From Incurvaria masculella (Eukaryota > Arthropoda > Insecta > Lepidoptera > Incurvariidae), in contig OX335645.2 of assembly GCA_946894095.1 (NCBI GenBank), forward strand, positions 15,151,001-15,215,000: 64,000 nucleotides of DNA. Reading direction: 5' to 3'. Under the pieces are notes generated by a model. It saw only the letters and a list, made by a program, of their open reading frames with translations, was not told the origin of the DNA and ran no database searches. Position numbers and translations under genes: made by a program. Of this stretch, positions 1-10,362 are shown piece by piece (position 1 is the first letter of the stretch; each line of letters starts with the position of its first letter).

Positions 1-529
1 ATCCGGTATCTCTTTCTAGCATACGTATATTCTATGAAGTACTTCACTATAGGTCTCTGTCAGTCATGCATTTGTGGTGTGAGTGTGTGTGTGTATCGCG
101 TTCGCCGGAGGATGGTGTTCTCTCAGACAAATGCGCGCCCTTTCTAGCAAACATGATTTTCCTATTTAGATCCCTCTCGCTCTCATGCAACAGAATGCGA
201 CGGATAACTGAGTGATACCAGGTTAAGAAAAAGATCTCTGAGTTGAGGATTAATATGAAAGTTGCAATTTTAAATTACCTGATTCGCGTAATGTTTTGTG
301 TGTTAATTGAATATTCAAATCTTATATTTGGTTGTAAATAGTAATATGAGTATGTTATGAATAATTAAGATGGCAAAACGTTTGTTGGTAAAAAATTATA
401 ACTGAGAGCGGGAAAATAAAAATTTCATGAAGGCGACACCATAGGCTAGAGAGGAAAACGAGTTGAAACGGTCTCTTGTATGATGTTTGACTCTGATGGC
501 GCTTCTAGTTGTTTTTTGAGTTCAATGTT

Positions 530-1019
530 CTTCACATTTTACAAATCAAACATACGGCCTCTATTGGAATATGCTTATCATGTTCAACACATGATAAGCA
601 TATTCCAATAGCTATTTCCTAAAAGATATTGATGCATTAGAAAGAGTTCAGAGACGGACTACTAAAATGCCATCTGCACTCAAGAACAATGAAAACAATA
701 GGGTTGAGCACTTTGCAAATAGAATCCCAAAATATATAGGATTTTGGGATTTTGATTTCCTTTAGGATTTTGAATGGCTGATCTATTGTACCCAAGCTAC
801 AGGAAATATACACACACAACAAAAACACCAACTTCCGTGGCCATCAATGAAGCTATTCTATACCTCCGCCAAGTCGAGCCCTCGCAAGCACCTCATTGCA
901 AACATAGCTGTGGACTCTTAGAACAAGCTACCTGTGATGTTATTTGTTCGAATTCAGTGAATCAGTTTAAAAACAAAGTCGACAAGTATACAATACAAAA
1001 TAAACTTCAAGTGTGGTGA
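530..1019 (+). pseudogene. Non-LTR retrotransposon (LINE) C-terminal fragment, broken
   Basis: Translated pieces resemble the region after the reverse-transcriptase core of non-LTR elements: an RPLLEYA-like stretch at about 554-575, a KDIDALERVQRR-like stretch at about 620-656, and a terminal FKNKVDKY-like stretch at about 965-990. These pieces lie in different frames, separated by stops and an inverted duplication, so this is a dead remnant. The longest open piece (774-1019, 81 codons) probably corresponds to the element's C-terminus. Assignment rests on remembered family motifs, and the clade is not determined. Confidence 0.55.
561..611. repeat. Perfect 23-bp inverted repeat with 5-nt spacer
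   Basis: Arms 561-583 and 589-611 are exact reverse complements around the spacer TCAAC. The left arm lies in LINE-like coding sequence, so the right arm looks like a snap-back copy of it. Confidence 0.95.
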
Positions 1020-1190
1020 TATAGGGCCAAGTGCACGAAACGAACAAATAATAAAAAAACGTCAACGTACGATTAAACACGTCACTTTGTATGGACAGTA
1101 TGGAAGGAACTCCATACGGTTCACTAAAGATGATGTGTTTGAACATTGATTAACTCGGGCGTCTCTTCGTGCAACCGGGGCATAGACGCA
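1020..1190. mobile_element. Short MITE, GCACGAA/TTCGTGC ends (copy 1)
   Basis: About 165 bp beginning GGGCCAAGTGCACGAAA and ending TCTCTTCGTGCAACCGGGG. A second diverged copy lies at 57897-58052 with the same ends and the shared internal phrase GTATGGAAGGAACTC. The ends are short inverted repeats. There is no coding capacity. Confidence 0.6.
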
Positions 1191-1356
1191 TCAGCGAAAG
1201 CTGCTACCTAGTCTATCAAAAATATATGCGGTGTGCAATTATATATAAGTCAATGGCGGTGTGTGTATGCATGTTTACTCGTGGAACGTCACTAGCTGAA
1301 TGCTTGTGTGTATACTTTATGAATTAACATATGCATTCAGCATCATTGTATTGTAT

Positions 1357-1640
1357 ACTAGCTGCGGTACCCGGCTCCGCTCGGGTTAGTGTCGGCTAAA
1401 TTATCTCATGGATAAAAAGTAGCCCACATGACTGGTCCAAAATAGGGTCAAACTGGTCCAGGACAATGTATCCATGTACCAAATTTAATCAAGATCGTTC
1501 GAGCCGAAATAGCATGATTTAATGAGAAACATCCAATAATTCCCATTTAGAGCTTCGTTGACGTTTGGTGGCTATTTAAAAAAAAACATTTGCCGCGAGA
1601 ACCTTTCTGCACTGCTTTGTAAATGTAGCCTAAAACTGTG
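1357..1640 (+). repeat. Family-A interspersed repeat, truncated copy
   Basis: Starts CTAGCTGCGGTACCCGGC and matches copies at 23438, 30935 and 54811 over about 260 bp, then stops after the AGAACCTTTCTGCAC landmark. It is non-coding. The family is abundant in this window, but I cannot name it from sequence alone. Confidence 0.85.
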
Positions 1641-2475
1641 AATAATAAACGAATAATGATAATAATAACTTGACGTCAACAAAAAAATAGTAAATGGGAC
1701 TCTGAAACATTTTTTTCTTTCGCGTGTATGTGTATACTCTTAAATACGTGACGCACTTTATTATTGGAAATTGTTATTTTTGTTGTGGATTTATTCAATT
1801 AGTTTTTTCTCTCAAATGAAAAACTCACTAAACGCAACAGTAGCACCTATGAAGAGTGGGCGTGCTAACTTTAATACGCCTATTCTCTCCGGACTAAATC
1901 GCACCACAGAATAACTAATAGTGCTACGCACGTATTAAATTTTGACAGTTCACTCGGAATACGACTATATCATTGAACTAAAAAAACAACTAGAAGGGCC
2001 ATCAGAGTAAACATCATACAAGTGATCGTTTCAACTCGTTTTCTCCTCTAGCCTCTGGCGTTGCCTTCGTGAAATTTTTATTTTCCCGCTCTCAGTTATA
2101 ATTTTGAATCAGCAAACGTTTTGCCATCGAAATTATTCATAACATACTCATATTAATATTTATAACCAAATATAAAATTTGAATATTCAATTACCACACA
2201 AAACATTACGCAAATCAGGTATTTTAAAATTGCTACTTTCGTATTTATCCTCATCTCAGAAATCTTTTTCTTAACCTGGTATCACTCAGTTATCCGTTCT
2301 ATTCTGTTGCATGAGAGCGAGAGGGACCTAAATAGAAAAATCATGTATGCTAGAAAGGGCGCGCACTTGTCTGAGAGAACACCACCCTCCGGTGAACACG
2401 ATGCACACACACTCACACCACAAATGCATGACTGACAGATACCTATAGTGAAGTTCTTTACAGGATATACGTATG

Positions 2476-2885
2476 CTAGAAAGAAATACCGGCTTTTTCG
2501 ATAGTTTTGTCGTTCAATGTCAGATTCGAGATACGACATGATATATCAAGATACGACACCGCGCCGTACGCCGTACTTGCTACACATATCACCATAATAT
2601 AACGCCATTTGATAACATTTTGATAGCGAACCTGTGATATGTGATTCCATCTGCCTTCTTGGCTTTCCCGTAATCATTTTACATTTTTAAAACTCTAGAA
2701 AGATATACCGGCTTTTCCGATAGTTTTTTGTTCAATGACGATAACGACACCGCGCCGTACGCCATACTTGCTACACATATCACCATAATTTAACGCCATT
2801 TGATAAAATTTTGATAGCAAACCTGGGCTATGTGATTCCATCTTCCTTCTTGGCTCTCCCATAATCGTTTTTACATTTTCAACCT
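2476..2885 (+). repeat. Tandem duplication, two units of about 200 bp
   Basis: The unit beginning TAGAAAGAAATACCGGCTTT (about 2476) recurs from about 2696 as TAGAAAGATATACCGGCTTT. The copies share the internal landmarks ACACCGCGCCGTACGCC, TTGCTACACATATCACCAT and TGTGATTCCATCT, with minor substitutions. The first unit overlaps the outer end of the large inverted repeat. Between here and 3300 nothing else was recognised. Confidence 0.85.
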
Positions 2886-3300
2886 ACAAACGACGGCATA
2901 ATTCTTCTTTTTTTCTACCATAGAGCAGCACCTATACAATCGGCAAACACGCGCGAACGCCGTGACGGGTGTATCGGAACTGACAGATCAGGTACTCTAA
3001 TTCGAATTAAAGTACCTGACTTGACACGCAGGGGAAAGCTCAGAACGGATCTAAATGTTTTTTTTATCATTAATGTTGACAAAAAAAGAGGGAAAAACAA
3101 TCATAACTTATAGACCAGTGAAGTTTCGTCCGGGTTCTTCTTATGAATGAAATTGTGACTGGTCAAGTGTTGTTTGACTACCAGAATTGAAATATATTAC
3201 AAATAATAATGTTTACTTATATTTTCGCATACGTAATTCATTCAAAAATGCATTTTATTCCCAGACATCCAGCATTTATTACGCCAGCCAAGTTGGCAAC

Positions 3301-3634
3301 ACTTGTTCCGTCTGCAGAAGTGCAGATCAGTCAGTCCAAGTCAGTCAGTGTTTGTTTGAGCGGGTGTCGGGCGAGTTTGCTGCGGCCCAACTGCGTTCGT
3401 TTGTGTTCGTAGCATCGGTCGGTCTGTGTGGTCGGATTACTTAATTTTTAGAAGAAGGCGTCGTGCAGCTTTAGAGTTGCTCACAAAATAATGTTTGAGT
3501 GAGGAACATGTAGCAGCTGAACGAAATATAAGTAAGAAATGCTAAAACATTGCTGAATACATTGGCCGCATAGCGTTCCCTCCGTCGTCGCCAACAGGTG
3601 TTAAAATATGAGTGTGCAGTGAGCTAGCTGGTGA
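3301..3634 (+). promoter_or_regulatory. Candidate fz initiator cluster and 5' leader
   Basis: Four overlapping or adjacent TCAGT pentamers lie at 3327, 3331, 3341 and 3345. TCAGT is the core of the arthropod initiator. They lie about 290-310 bp upstream of the fz start codon. No TATA box is evident at the expected distance and no convincing DPE was found. A leader intron from about 3529 (GTAAGA) to 3597 (CCAACAG) is conceivable but weak. The TSS assignment is inference. Confidence 0.4.
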
Positions 3635-4808
3635 ATGAAGATGAAGTGGATAATATTGTTCGCCGCGGCCTGGCTTGGCGGAGCGCTGTGCTCTTCACGC
3701 GTGCAGGTGCTTCCAATCGACACGCTGCCGCATCACGGCCGGTGTGAGGACATTACCATCCCGTTTTGCAAGAATATTCGCTACAACCAGACAATATTTC
3801 CTAATTTGCTCAACCACCAGAGGCAGGAAGACGCCGGCCCGGAGGTGATTCAATTTATGCCGCTCATAAAGGTGAACTGCTCGCCCGACTTGCAGTTCTT
3901 TCTTTGCTCATTGTATGCGCCTGTGTGCACGATCCTCGAAACGCCGATCCCGCCTTGCCGCCACCTCTGCGAGTCCGCCAGATTGAACTGCGGCGATATC
4001 ATGAACCACTTTGGATTCTCTTGGCCTGAGCACCTGGAATGCTCCAGGTTTCCGGTGGCATCGGGCGACCAAGTGATCTGCGTGGGCAATAACAACGCAA
4101 GTAACACGAACGACGCGCGGCGCCTAGCCACACGCCCCCCTCGCGTCGAGTATAGGCCGACACGGACTGATCCCAGCAAGTTGCACGGCGCTAAGGACTA
4201 CGGCTTTGTGTGCCCCCTGCAATTCAAGGTGCCGAAGGGTTTGGACTACTCGCTAAGAGTGGGTGATAAAGTTGAGCTGGACTGCGGAGCACCTTGCGAT
4301 GGAATGTTCTTTGGGCCCGAGGAGAAGCGATTCGCGCGTATGTGGATCGGCATCTGGGCGGCGCTGTGTGCCGTCAGTTGCCTCTTCACCGTTATGACCT
4401 TCCTCATAGACACAGACCGCTTCCGCTACCCTGAACGGCCTATAATTTTTCTTTCGGTATGCTACTTGATGGTAGCTGCGACTTACGTGCTTGGCTGGGG
4501 TGCCGGAGACAGTGTTAGTTGCCGAGGCCCCTTCCCCCCGGCCGTTGGCTTCGGGAAGCTCCCTAACATCACCATCATCACGCAGGGCACCAAGCACGAG
4601 CCCTGCACTATCCTCTTTATGGTGCTCTACTTCTTCAGCATGTCCTCAAGTATCTGGTGGGTGGTGCTGACTCTGACGTGGTTCCTTGCGGCCGGGCTTA
4701 AGTGGGGACATGAAGCTATCGAGGCCAACTCTCAGTACTTTCATCTGGCAGCGTGGGCAGTGCCCGCCATCAAGACCATCTGCATTCTGGCCATGGGGAA
4801 AGTTGACG
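3635..4808 (+). CDS. fz: Frizzled Wnt receptor, coding exon 1 (signal peptide, CRD, TM1-TM4)
   Basis: N-terminal 391 codons plus one base of a Frizzled-class seven-pass receptor, which binds Wnt at the plasma membrane and signals through Dishevelled. Residues 1-19 are a hydrophobic signal peptide. The cysteine-rich domain has the ten expected cysteines (37, 45, 82, 91, 98, 108, 112, 119, 136, 149) and an N-glycosylation site at N51. A linker follows, then TM1 (about 236-258), TM2, TM3 and TM4. The start is fixed by a TGA immediately before the ATG; a second Met two codons on could also serve. The frame stays open past 4808, but the conserved V-D-G is cut by a good donor (G|GTGAGT), and the downstream translation loses Frizzled similarity. 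CRD wording ([22 protein letters not shown]) is closer to insect Fz than Fz2 from memory. It is the only evident host gene here. Confidence 0.96.
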
Positions 4809-5100
4809 GTGAGTTTCCCTTGCAGTTTGTTGTGTTTTTTTCCATTCTGTGTCCATTTTTGAAAAAACGTGCGGGTAGTTTGCGAAGTAAACAACTTTTT
4901 TTCCACACTGTCATTGAATTTCAATTAAATATATTAAATAAGTGCTATTATAAAGTTTTTTTAAGTTCATCTGTCCCGGGATACTGCCCGGATTTAGTGG
5001 AAGTGTTGGTGATTCTGGACATGTTATAATTGACTAGTTCTTCCTTCCGCCAAAATCATAACCTCACTTTACTGCAACACCACTGCACGACACACGCAAA

Positions 5101-5907
5101 ATGGCACAGAGGGACACGCTGACGGTCCTGGCAGACCTCGAGGCCAAGTTCGAGGCTCAGATGACTGCCTTCGATAGCCGGCTGGAATCTAGTACGCCGA
5201 AGGAGCGTGATTGTCTTGAACAGGACTTCAAGCTGTTTCAGAGCCTTATTTGGAAGGCAATCGCCTGTGTCCGACAGGAGCTGCTGGCTGTCTCAGATCG
5301 CCTGGATGATGTGGAGGCCTGGAATAGACGGAAATGCCTGTTGTTTCATGGTATCAAAGAAAATGTTGAAGAAGACATCAAAACTGTGATATTGAATGTC
5401 ATTCGCAAGTTTGACTTACCTGGTGTCTCCGCTTCTGACCTCCGTGCCTGTCATCGACTTGGGAAGCGCCCTTCATCGGCTGGACGCAATCGCCCGGTCC
5501 TGGTACGGCTAGCCAGCTCTGAGATGCGAGCACATATCTGGCGCATGAAGACGAAGCTCAAAGGATCCGGCGCTTCACTTTCGGAGTTCCTAACTGAAGG
5601 CCGCCACCTTATCTTCGTCGAAGCCCGGAAATCGTTTGGCATGTCCAAAAGCTGGACGCAGGACGGACGTGTGCTTGTCCTACTCCCGGATGGATCCAAA
5701 CAGAGGGTTCGCTCTGTAGCTCAGCTGCGGCTTCTGACTCCGGCGCCAGCGGAAGTGCGCTCATCTGGGGCATCTACGAGCTCGGGTGATGTGCTGCTGG
5801 CTGCTGCGCCCATGGCTGCGGTGAAGGCGGCCGTCACAGCCTCAAAGGAGCCTGTTGGGCTTGGTCTCACACGTGAAGCGCGTACTAAGAAGCCTGCTCG
5901 TCCCTGA
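5101..5907 (+). CDS. LINE ORF1 protein (RNA-binding chaperone type)
   Basis: 268 codons with a hydrophilic, coiled-coil-like N-terminus (about residues 5-75). A stretch starting RRKCLLFHGIKE (about residue 78) and running through LRACHRLGKRP resembles the RRM-like core of L1-type ORF1 proteins found in many lepidopteran LINEs. A C-terminal domain follows (FVEARKSFGM, LLPDGSKQRV), with an alanine- and lysine-rich tail. Such proteins coat LINE RNA and aid target-primed reverse transcription. It lies 728 bp upstream of the reverse-transcriptase frame on the same strand. Its similarity to ORF1p is by pattern only. It could belong to a separate insertion, because the gap to ORF2 is long and AT-rich. 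Confidence 0.75.
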   Translation: MAQRDTLTVLADLEAKFEAQMTAFDSRLESSTPKERDCLEQDFKLFQSLIWKAIACVRQELLAVSDRLDDVEAWNRRKCLLFHGIKENVEEDIKTVILNVIRKFDLPGVSASDLRACHRLGKRPSSAGRNRPVLVRLASSEMRAHIWRMKTKLKGSGASLSEFLTEGRHLIFVEARKSFGMSKSWTQDGRVLVLLPDGSKQRVRSVAQLRLLTPAPAEVRSSGASTSSGDVLLAAAPMAAVKAAVTASKEPVGLGLTREARTKKPARP

Positions 5908-6635
5908 ATTACGATACTCTTGCACTGCAGTGCAACGAACGATGCATTTTTCGGTCTCCATTAGCTCACAACTCAAACAAAATCAGGAAAACTTTCTATG
6001 ATTTCGCGAATGTTGTTTTGGTAGTAAATTTTGTTTTGTTTGTATTCTTTGTTATTGTCTGCTTTCTCTTTTTCCTGTGGTATTTTCCTATTATCTTTAC
6101 ACATTTTACTAGTTACGTACCCTACTAATGTATATCACAAGACAGTGATAGCATTATTCGTGAAATGTCAGACACTTGGCTGTCACTTCAGCCTGTTCTC
6201 ACTAGCAGCACTTTTTTTACAACATTTTGGCATCCGATAATTTGTCAGCGGATATAAAATCTCCTCCTGCATTTTCCTCTCGAAAACTGTTGAATGTATT
6301 GTAGTCCGTAATTTCATGATTTTAACCTTATATATAATTTTTTTTTTTCTCATTAATTGTTATTTTACTTTTGTATATAATGCAGGTTTGCTATGTTTGC
6401 TTTGTTTAATTTTATGAAACTTCTCAGTGTGTATATTTTAAATGTTATAAATTGTTGTAGTAATTTTATCACATTTACTTTGCATCTTCTGGCGGGAAAT
6501 GTAAATTGGTATTTGTTTGTTTTTGCTAGACTGTAGGTATTTGTATAATATAGTAGAATATATATAAATATATATTATAAGTATATTTGTTTATATTTAT
6601 TTAAATATTAGCATATAAGATATTTATAACTTTTC
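5908..6635 (+). other. AT-rich inter-ORF region of the LINE
   Basis: Strongly AT-rich with runs of T and TATATA-like sequence (about 6540-6630). It is much longer than the few bases usually separating LINE ORFs, and no reading frame was recognised. It may be an inter-ORF spacer with a role in ORF2 translation, or the joint between two elements. Confidence 0.5.
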
Positions 6636-9569
6636 ATGTCCACAGACTCAGATTCAGAAACATTTTTTTCTGTTAATTCATCTTCTGCCTCAGTGGAGAA
6701 TTTCAGTGATGCAGAAGATTCATTTTCCAGTGTTCCAGTCTTAGGAGAAGTTCTGGACTCCACTTTTTTGCAATTGGCAAATAATTTCAACGTGTGCCAC
6801 ATTAATGCTGAGAGCATCCCTGCTCATTACCCCGACCTTCTCACATCCTTCACCAGTCCACATATACATGCAGTTTTGATTTCTGAAACAGTTTTAAAAC
6901 CAACTCTACCATCCACTGCTTATTCCTTACCCGGCTTTCAACTCATACGAAATGACCGCACTTTGAAGGGTTGGGGAGGGGTTGCTGTCTATCTTCGGAG
7001 TGATATTGCTTTCAAAATTGTTTCAAAATCCCCTTCCGAATATTCAGAATCAGCTGAATTTATAATTCTCGAACTAAACTTTCATCATGTTAAAGTCCTT
7101 CTTGGTGTATTTTACTGTCCCCCACGTATAAATTATTTCAGCAAGTTTGAAGAAATCCTTGAGAAATACATTCCGGAGTATGATCATGTCATCATACTTG
7201 GTGACTTCAACACTTGTCTAAGGAAAGACGACTCACGTTCTCAGCATCTTCTATCATTAACAAAATCTGTCAATATAGACATACTCCCACTCAATCCCAC
7301 ATATCATACTATTGAATCCCATACTCTTTTAGATCTAGTGCTCACAACTCGATCTGATCTTGTCCACAGTCATGGTCAATTTTCCGCCCCTGGGTTTTCA
7401 CGCCATGACCTTATTTATGTATCGTATAAGGTAAAGCCTCCTAAATTTAAACCTAAAATACTTCTGCAACGTAGTTTCGGTCGAATGGATGTGCAGGCCT
7501 TGAGGGATGATGCTGATGCCATTGACTGGTCACCTCTCTATGACTCGGATAATGTTGAGAGCAAAATCCAATTACTGAACAACAATATAACTAAATTATA
7601 TGACCAGCACGCTCCCATACGTAAGGTTCGAATGAAACATTTACCTGCTCCGTGGTTGACCGATTGCATACGGCGAATGATGGCTAAGCGTGATGCCCTA
7701 AAACGGAAGTACAAGCGTCAACCATGTGATGAAAGTCTTGCTAAATACAAATCTGCAAGGAATCAGTGCAACAAGATGTGTAGGGATGCAAAACGCCGCC
7801 ACACTAGTGAGTCAATTGAACACTGTCATCCTAATAATCTGTGGAGATTTCTTCGTACTCTTGGTGTTGGAAAGTCAGACTGTAATAGCACCCCTTTCAT
7901 TGATGTCAATGCTCTTAATTCCCATTTCTCTGCCTCTCCAGTCATTATGAATGCCAGCATCAAAGCTGATACCATTAGATCCTTGCGATCAGTCCCACCC
8001 CTCAATTTCGAATCATTCAGTTTTACTACTGTAACTGAGCATGAAATAAATAAGATAATTCTCTCCATAATGAGCAAAGCTGTTGGTGCTGATTCAATGA
8101 GTCGAGATCTTTACATTCCGATACTAGATAATATTTTAGCTATTCTCACGCACATAATAAATTTCTCTCTGGTATCGGAATCATTTCCCGACTCTTGGAA
8201 AAAGGCTTATGTTATTCCATTGCCAAAAATAAAAAACCCTACCCAATTCAACAACTATCGACCCATTTCGATTTTACCTTTCTTATCCAAAGTATTGGAG
8301 CGCGTTGTTCATCATCAGCTGTCCAAGTTTCTAACGTCAAATCAACTACTCGATCCACTACAGTCTGGCTTTCGCCCATCGCATACATCAGCTCTAGTTA
8401 AAATCACTGACGATATTCGCTTTGGAATGAATAATCGTCAGCTGACACTTTTAGTGCTACTTGATTTTAGCAGCGATTTTAATTCAGTTGATTTTGATAT
8501 TCTCTTAGAAATTCTCCGCTCCCTCAATGTTTCTCAACCTGTTTTAAATTGGTTTTCCTCCTACCTCTACGGGAGATGTCAGTGTGTACGAGCTGACAAT
8601 CTCTGCTCAGACTGGTGTTCTACTACCGCTGGCGTCCCCCAAGGCGGCGTACTTTCACCCTTATTATTCTCGATCTTCATCAACACTGTCGTTGCTTTAC
8701 TTCTGTGTCCCTACCATCTTTACGCTGACGATTTGCAGGTATACAGGCATTTTAACACTGAAGAAGTTTCGGAAGCCGTTGCATGCATGAACAGAGACTT
8801 GGACTCCGTTCAGTCTTGGGCTGAGAAATTTGGACTCATCGTTAACCCTGCGAAAACGCAAGCAATAATAATTGGTTCGCCTAAACTTCTTGCAAAGCTC
8901 AACTTGCTCCCCATACCCAGTGTAATCTTTAATGAAGTTTCTATTACATACGTCAAAGTTGTAAAAAACCTTGGTCTCTACATTGATGACACTTTATCCT
9001 GGAATAAGCAGGTTGGAGAGGTTAGCAGGAAAATGTTTGCTAGCATGCACTCTCTCAAACGCCTGCAAAATTTTATTCCGCTCAGTACCAAGACTATGTT
9101 AGCCCAATCTCTTTTACTTCCTATTCTTGACTATGCCGATGTCTGCTACCTTGATCTCAATGAAGACCTGTTAAATAAGCTAGACCGGCTTCTCAATATA
9201 TGTATTCGATATATATTTGGATTGCGCAAGTATGATCACATTACGGAATACCGGACTCGCCTCAAATGGCTCGATATTCGCCGCCGTAGGAAATCCCACG
9301 TCCTGTCTCTTCTCTATTGCACCCTAAATCATCATACTGCCCCTAAATATCTATTTGATCGCTTTTCTTTCCTTTCCTCACATGGCCTTCCACTAAGATC
9401 AGTAGACAATCTGCTTCTTTCAATTCCTTCACATTCTTCTGCTTTCTACAGCGATTCTTTTTCCGTCCAAGCAGCACGCATGTGGAACCAATTGCCACTA
9501 GAATTACGACAGTGTTCTACTATCCAGATTTTCCGTTCGCACCTGAAAGAGTTTCTACTCAAATCGTAA
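6636..9569 (+). CDS. LINE ORF2: AP-like endonuclease plus reverse transcriptase
   Basis: 977 codons, uninterrupted. The endonuclease motifs appear in order: HINAES (residues 55-60), SET, GDFN (189-192) and SRHD (255-258). The reverse transcriptase follows with NNYRPISILP, QSGFRPSHTS, motif A (LLDF, catalytic D610), motif B (AGVPQGGVLSPLLF) and motif C (LYADD, residues 695-699). The C-terminal thumb region ends with a WNQLPLELR-like stretch typical of non-LTR elements. The enzyme nicks DNA and copies element RNA at the nick. Motif A reads FSSDFNSVD where most relatives have FSKAFDSVD; the first aspartate is kept but the second acidic position is N616. Intact length and all key catalytic residues suggest a young copy. 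Confidence 0.93.
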   Translation: MSTDSDSETFFSVNSSSASVENFSDAEDSFSSVPVLGEVLDSTFLQLANNFNVCHINAESIPAHYPDLLTSFTSPHIHAVLISETVLKPTLPSTAYSLPGFQLIRNDRTLKGWGGVAVYLRSDIAFKIVSKSPSEYSESAEFIILELNFHHVKVLLGVFYCPPRINYFSKFEEILEKYIPEYDHVIILGDFNTCLRKDDSRSQHLLSLTKSVNIDILPLNPTYHTIESHTLLDLVLTTRSDLVHSHGQFSAPGFSRHDLIYVSYKVKPPKFKPKILLQRSFGRMDVQALRDDADAIDWSPLYDSDNVESKIQLLNNNITKLYDQHAPIRKVRMKHLPAPWLTDCIRRMMAKRDALKRKYKRQPCDESLAKYKSARNQCNKMCRDAKRRHTSESIEHCHPNNLWRFLRTLGVGKSDCNSTPFIDVNALNSHFSASPVIMNASIKADTIRSLRSVPPLNFESFSFTTVTEHEINKIILSIMSKAVGADSMSRDLYIPILDNILAILTHIINFSLVSESFPDSWKKAYVIPLPKIKNPTQFNNYRPISILPFLSKVLERVVHHQLSKFLTSNQLLDPLQSGFRPSHTSALVKITDDIRFGMNNRQLTLLVLLDFSSDFNSVDFDILLEILRSLNVSQPVLNWFSSYLYGRCQCVRADNLCSDWCSTTAGVPQGGVLSPLLFSIFINTVVALLLCPYHLYADDLQVYRHFNTEEVSEAVACMNRDLDSVQSWAEKFGLIVNPAKTQAIIIGSPKLLAKLNLLPIPSVIFNEVSITYVKVVKNLGLYIDDTLSWNKQVGEVSRKMFASMHSLKRLQNFIPLSTKTMLAQSLLLPILDYADVCYLDLNEDLLNKLDRLLNICIRYIFGLRKYDHITEYRTRLKWLDIRRRRKSHVLSLLYCTLNHHTAPKYLFDRFSFLSSHGLPLRSVDNLLLSIPSHSSAFYSDSFSVQAARMWNQLPLELRQCSTIQIFRSHLKEFLLKS

Positions 9570-9885
9570 AATCTCACGTTTTTGTAATGTTTTATGAGTT
9601 AATCGTATTTAGGTATTAATTCTGTTAGTATTTACCTATTCTATATTATTTAATATATGTATGTATGAATATGCATAGTATAATATATATATATATTTAT
9701 GTATTACGTATATAGTATAATTAGTATATAGTTTAGTATTAGTGTAACTTAATTTTCATTCATTAGTTTTCTTGTTTTTTTGCGCCTACCCATTTCTGAT
9801 TCTTAATATTGTAAGGTAGGCTGGTAGAAAATGACTTTAGGCATTAAGCTCTACCTTTTGTACAATTTTATCGTGCAATAAATGT

Positions 9886-9907
9886 TATTATTATTATTAT
9901 TATTATT
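9886..9907 (+). repeat. (TTA)n microsatellite tail of the LINE
   Basis: About seven TTA units directly after an AATAAATG sequence, marking the 3' end of the LINE. The stretch 9908-10362 is AT-rich intron with nothing recognised. Confidence 0.8.
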
Positions 9908-10362
9908 TTTTATAATATTATAATTTGCTTCTTCTTTGAAAAGAACGCGAGTTCAGACGGCTTCATGTTGCTAGTAGATTTAAATGTAGGCATCATGTTA
10001 ACCCTTTACCGACGAGCGCTCCCACAAGCACTGCACCGCTCGAATAACGGGCAGGTTCGTCGTGACGTGTGCAATTTCACATCACAATGAAAATGTTTTT
10101 TCTCAGTTAATTGACTTCGTTTTAGCTCATTTTCATATCTCATATTTCATATCTAGAAGTGGGCAAAGTAAGGAAGTGTGTTTGAAAGGCTTAAATAGAA
10201 ATTGAGTGTGGTGCATTGTTGCAGATTCTCATTAATGTTGCTATAATTGCAATGGTAGAAGTTTCTAGCGATCATAGGAATTGATATTTGGTCTAAAAAA
10301 AACTGATAACAACTAATGTATGACAATCAAAGAACCCATTATAGGCTTCGCCATCTACATTT

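Larger units (their letters stand above)
1..2492. mobile_element. Large inverted-repeat (foldback-like) element, left end cut by the window
   Basis: Positions 1-527 read as the reverse complement of about 1971-2492 with scattered mismatches and small indels. Both arms carry the same landmarks in mirror order: a GT-rich stretch, the CTCTCGCTCTCATGCAAC-like block, a CCTGGTATCACTCAGT-like block, and a TTGTTTTTT/AAAAAACAA junction beside the centre. The arms are therefore about 0.5 kb and the spacer about 1.4 kb. The spacer holds a LINE fragment, a 165-bp MITE and a family-A repeat. No transposase frame is visible. The left terminus lies outside the window, so no target duplication can be read. 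Confidence 0.75.
4968..9907 (+). mobile_element. Two-ORF non-LTR retrotransposon (LINE), near full length
   Basis: Contains ORF1 (5101-5907), an AT-rich 728-bp inter-ORF region, ORF2 (6636-9569), and a 3'UTR ending in a (TTA)n microsatellite at about 9886-9907. Both ORFs are open, suggesting a recent insertion. The 5' boundary is not defined; 4968 is only where intron-like AT-rich sequence gives way to GC-richer sequence. The clade is probably CR1/Jockey-like by motif style, but unassigned. No target duplication was identified. Confidence 0.85.

Noticed and set aside
4809..5029. Frizzled frame continuing past 4808 to a 464-codon end
   Set aside because: Similarity stops at a strong GTGAGT donor, and exon 2 at 62725 restores the conserved sequence in phase.
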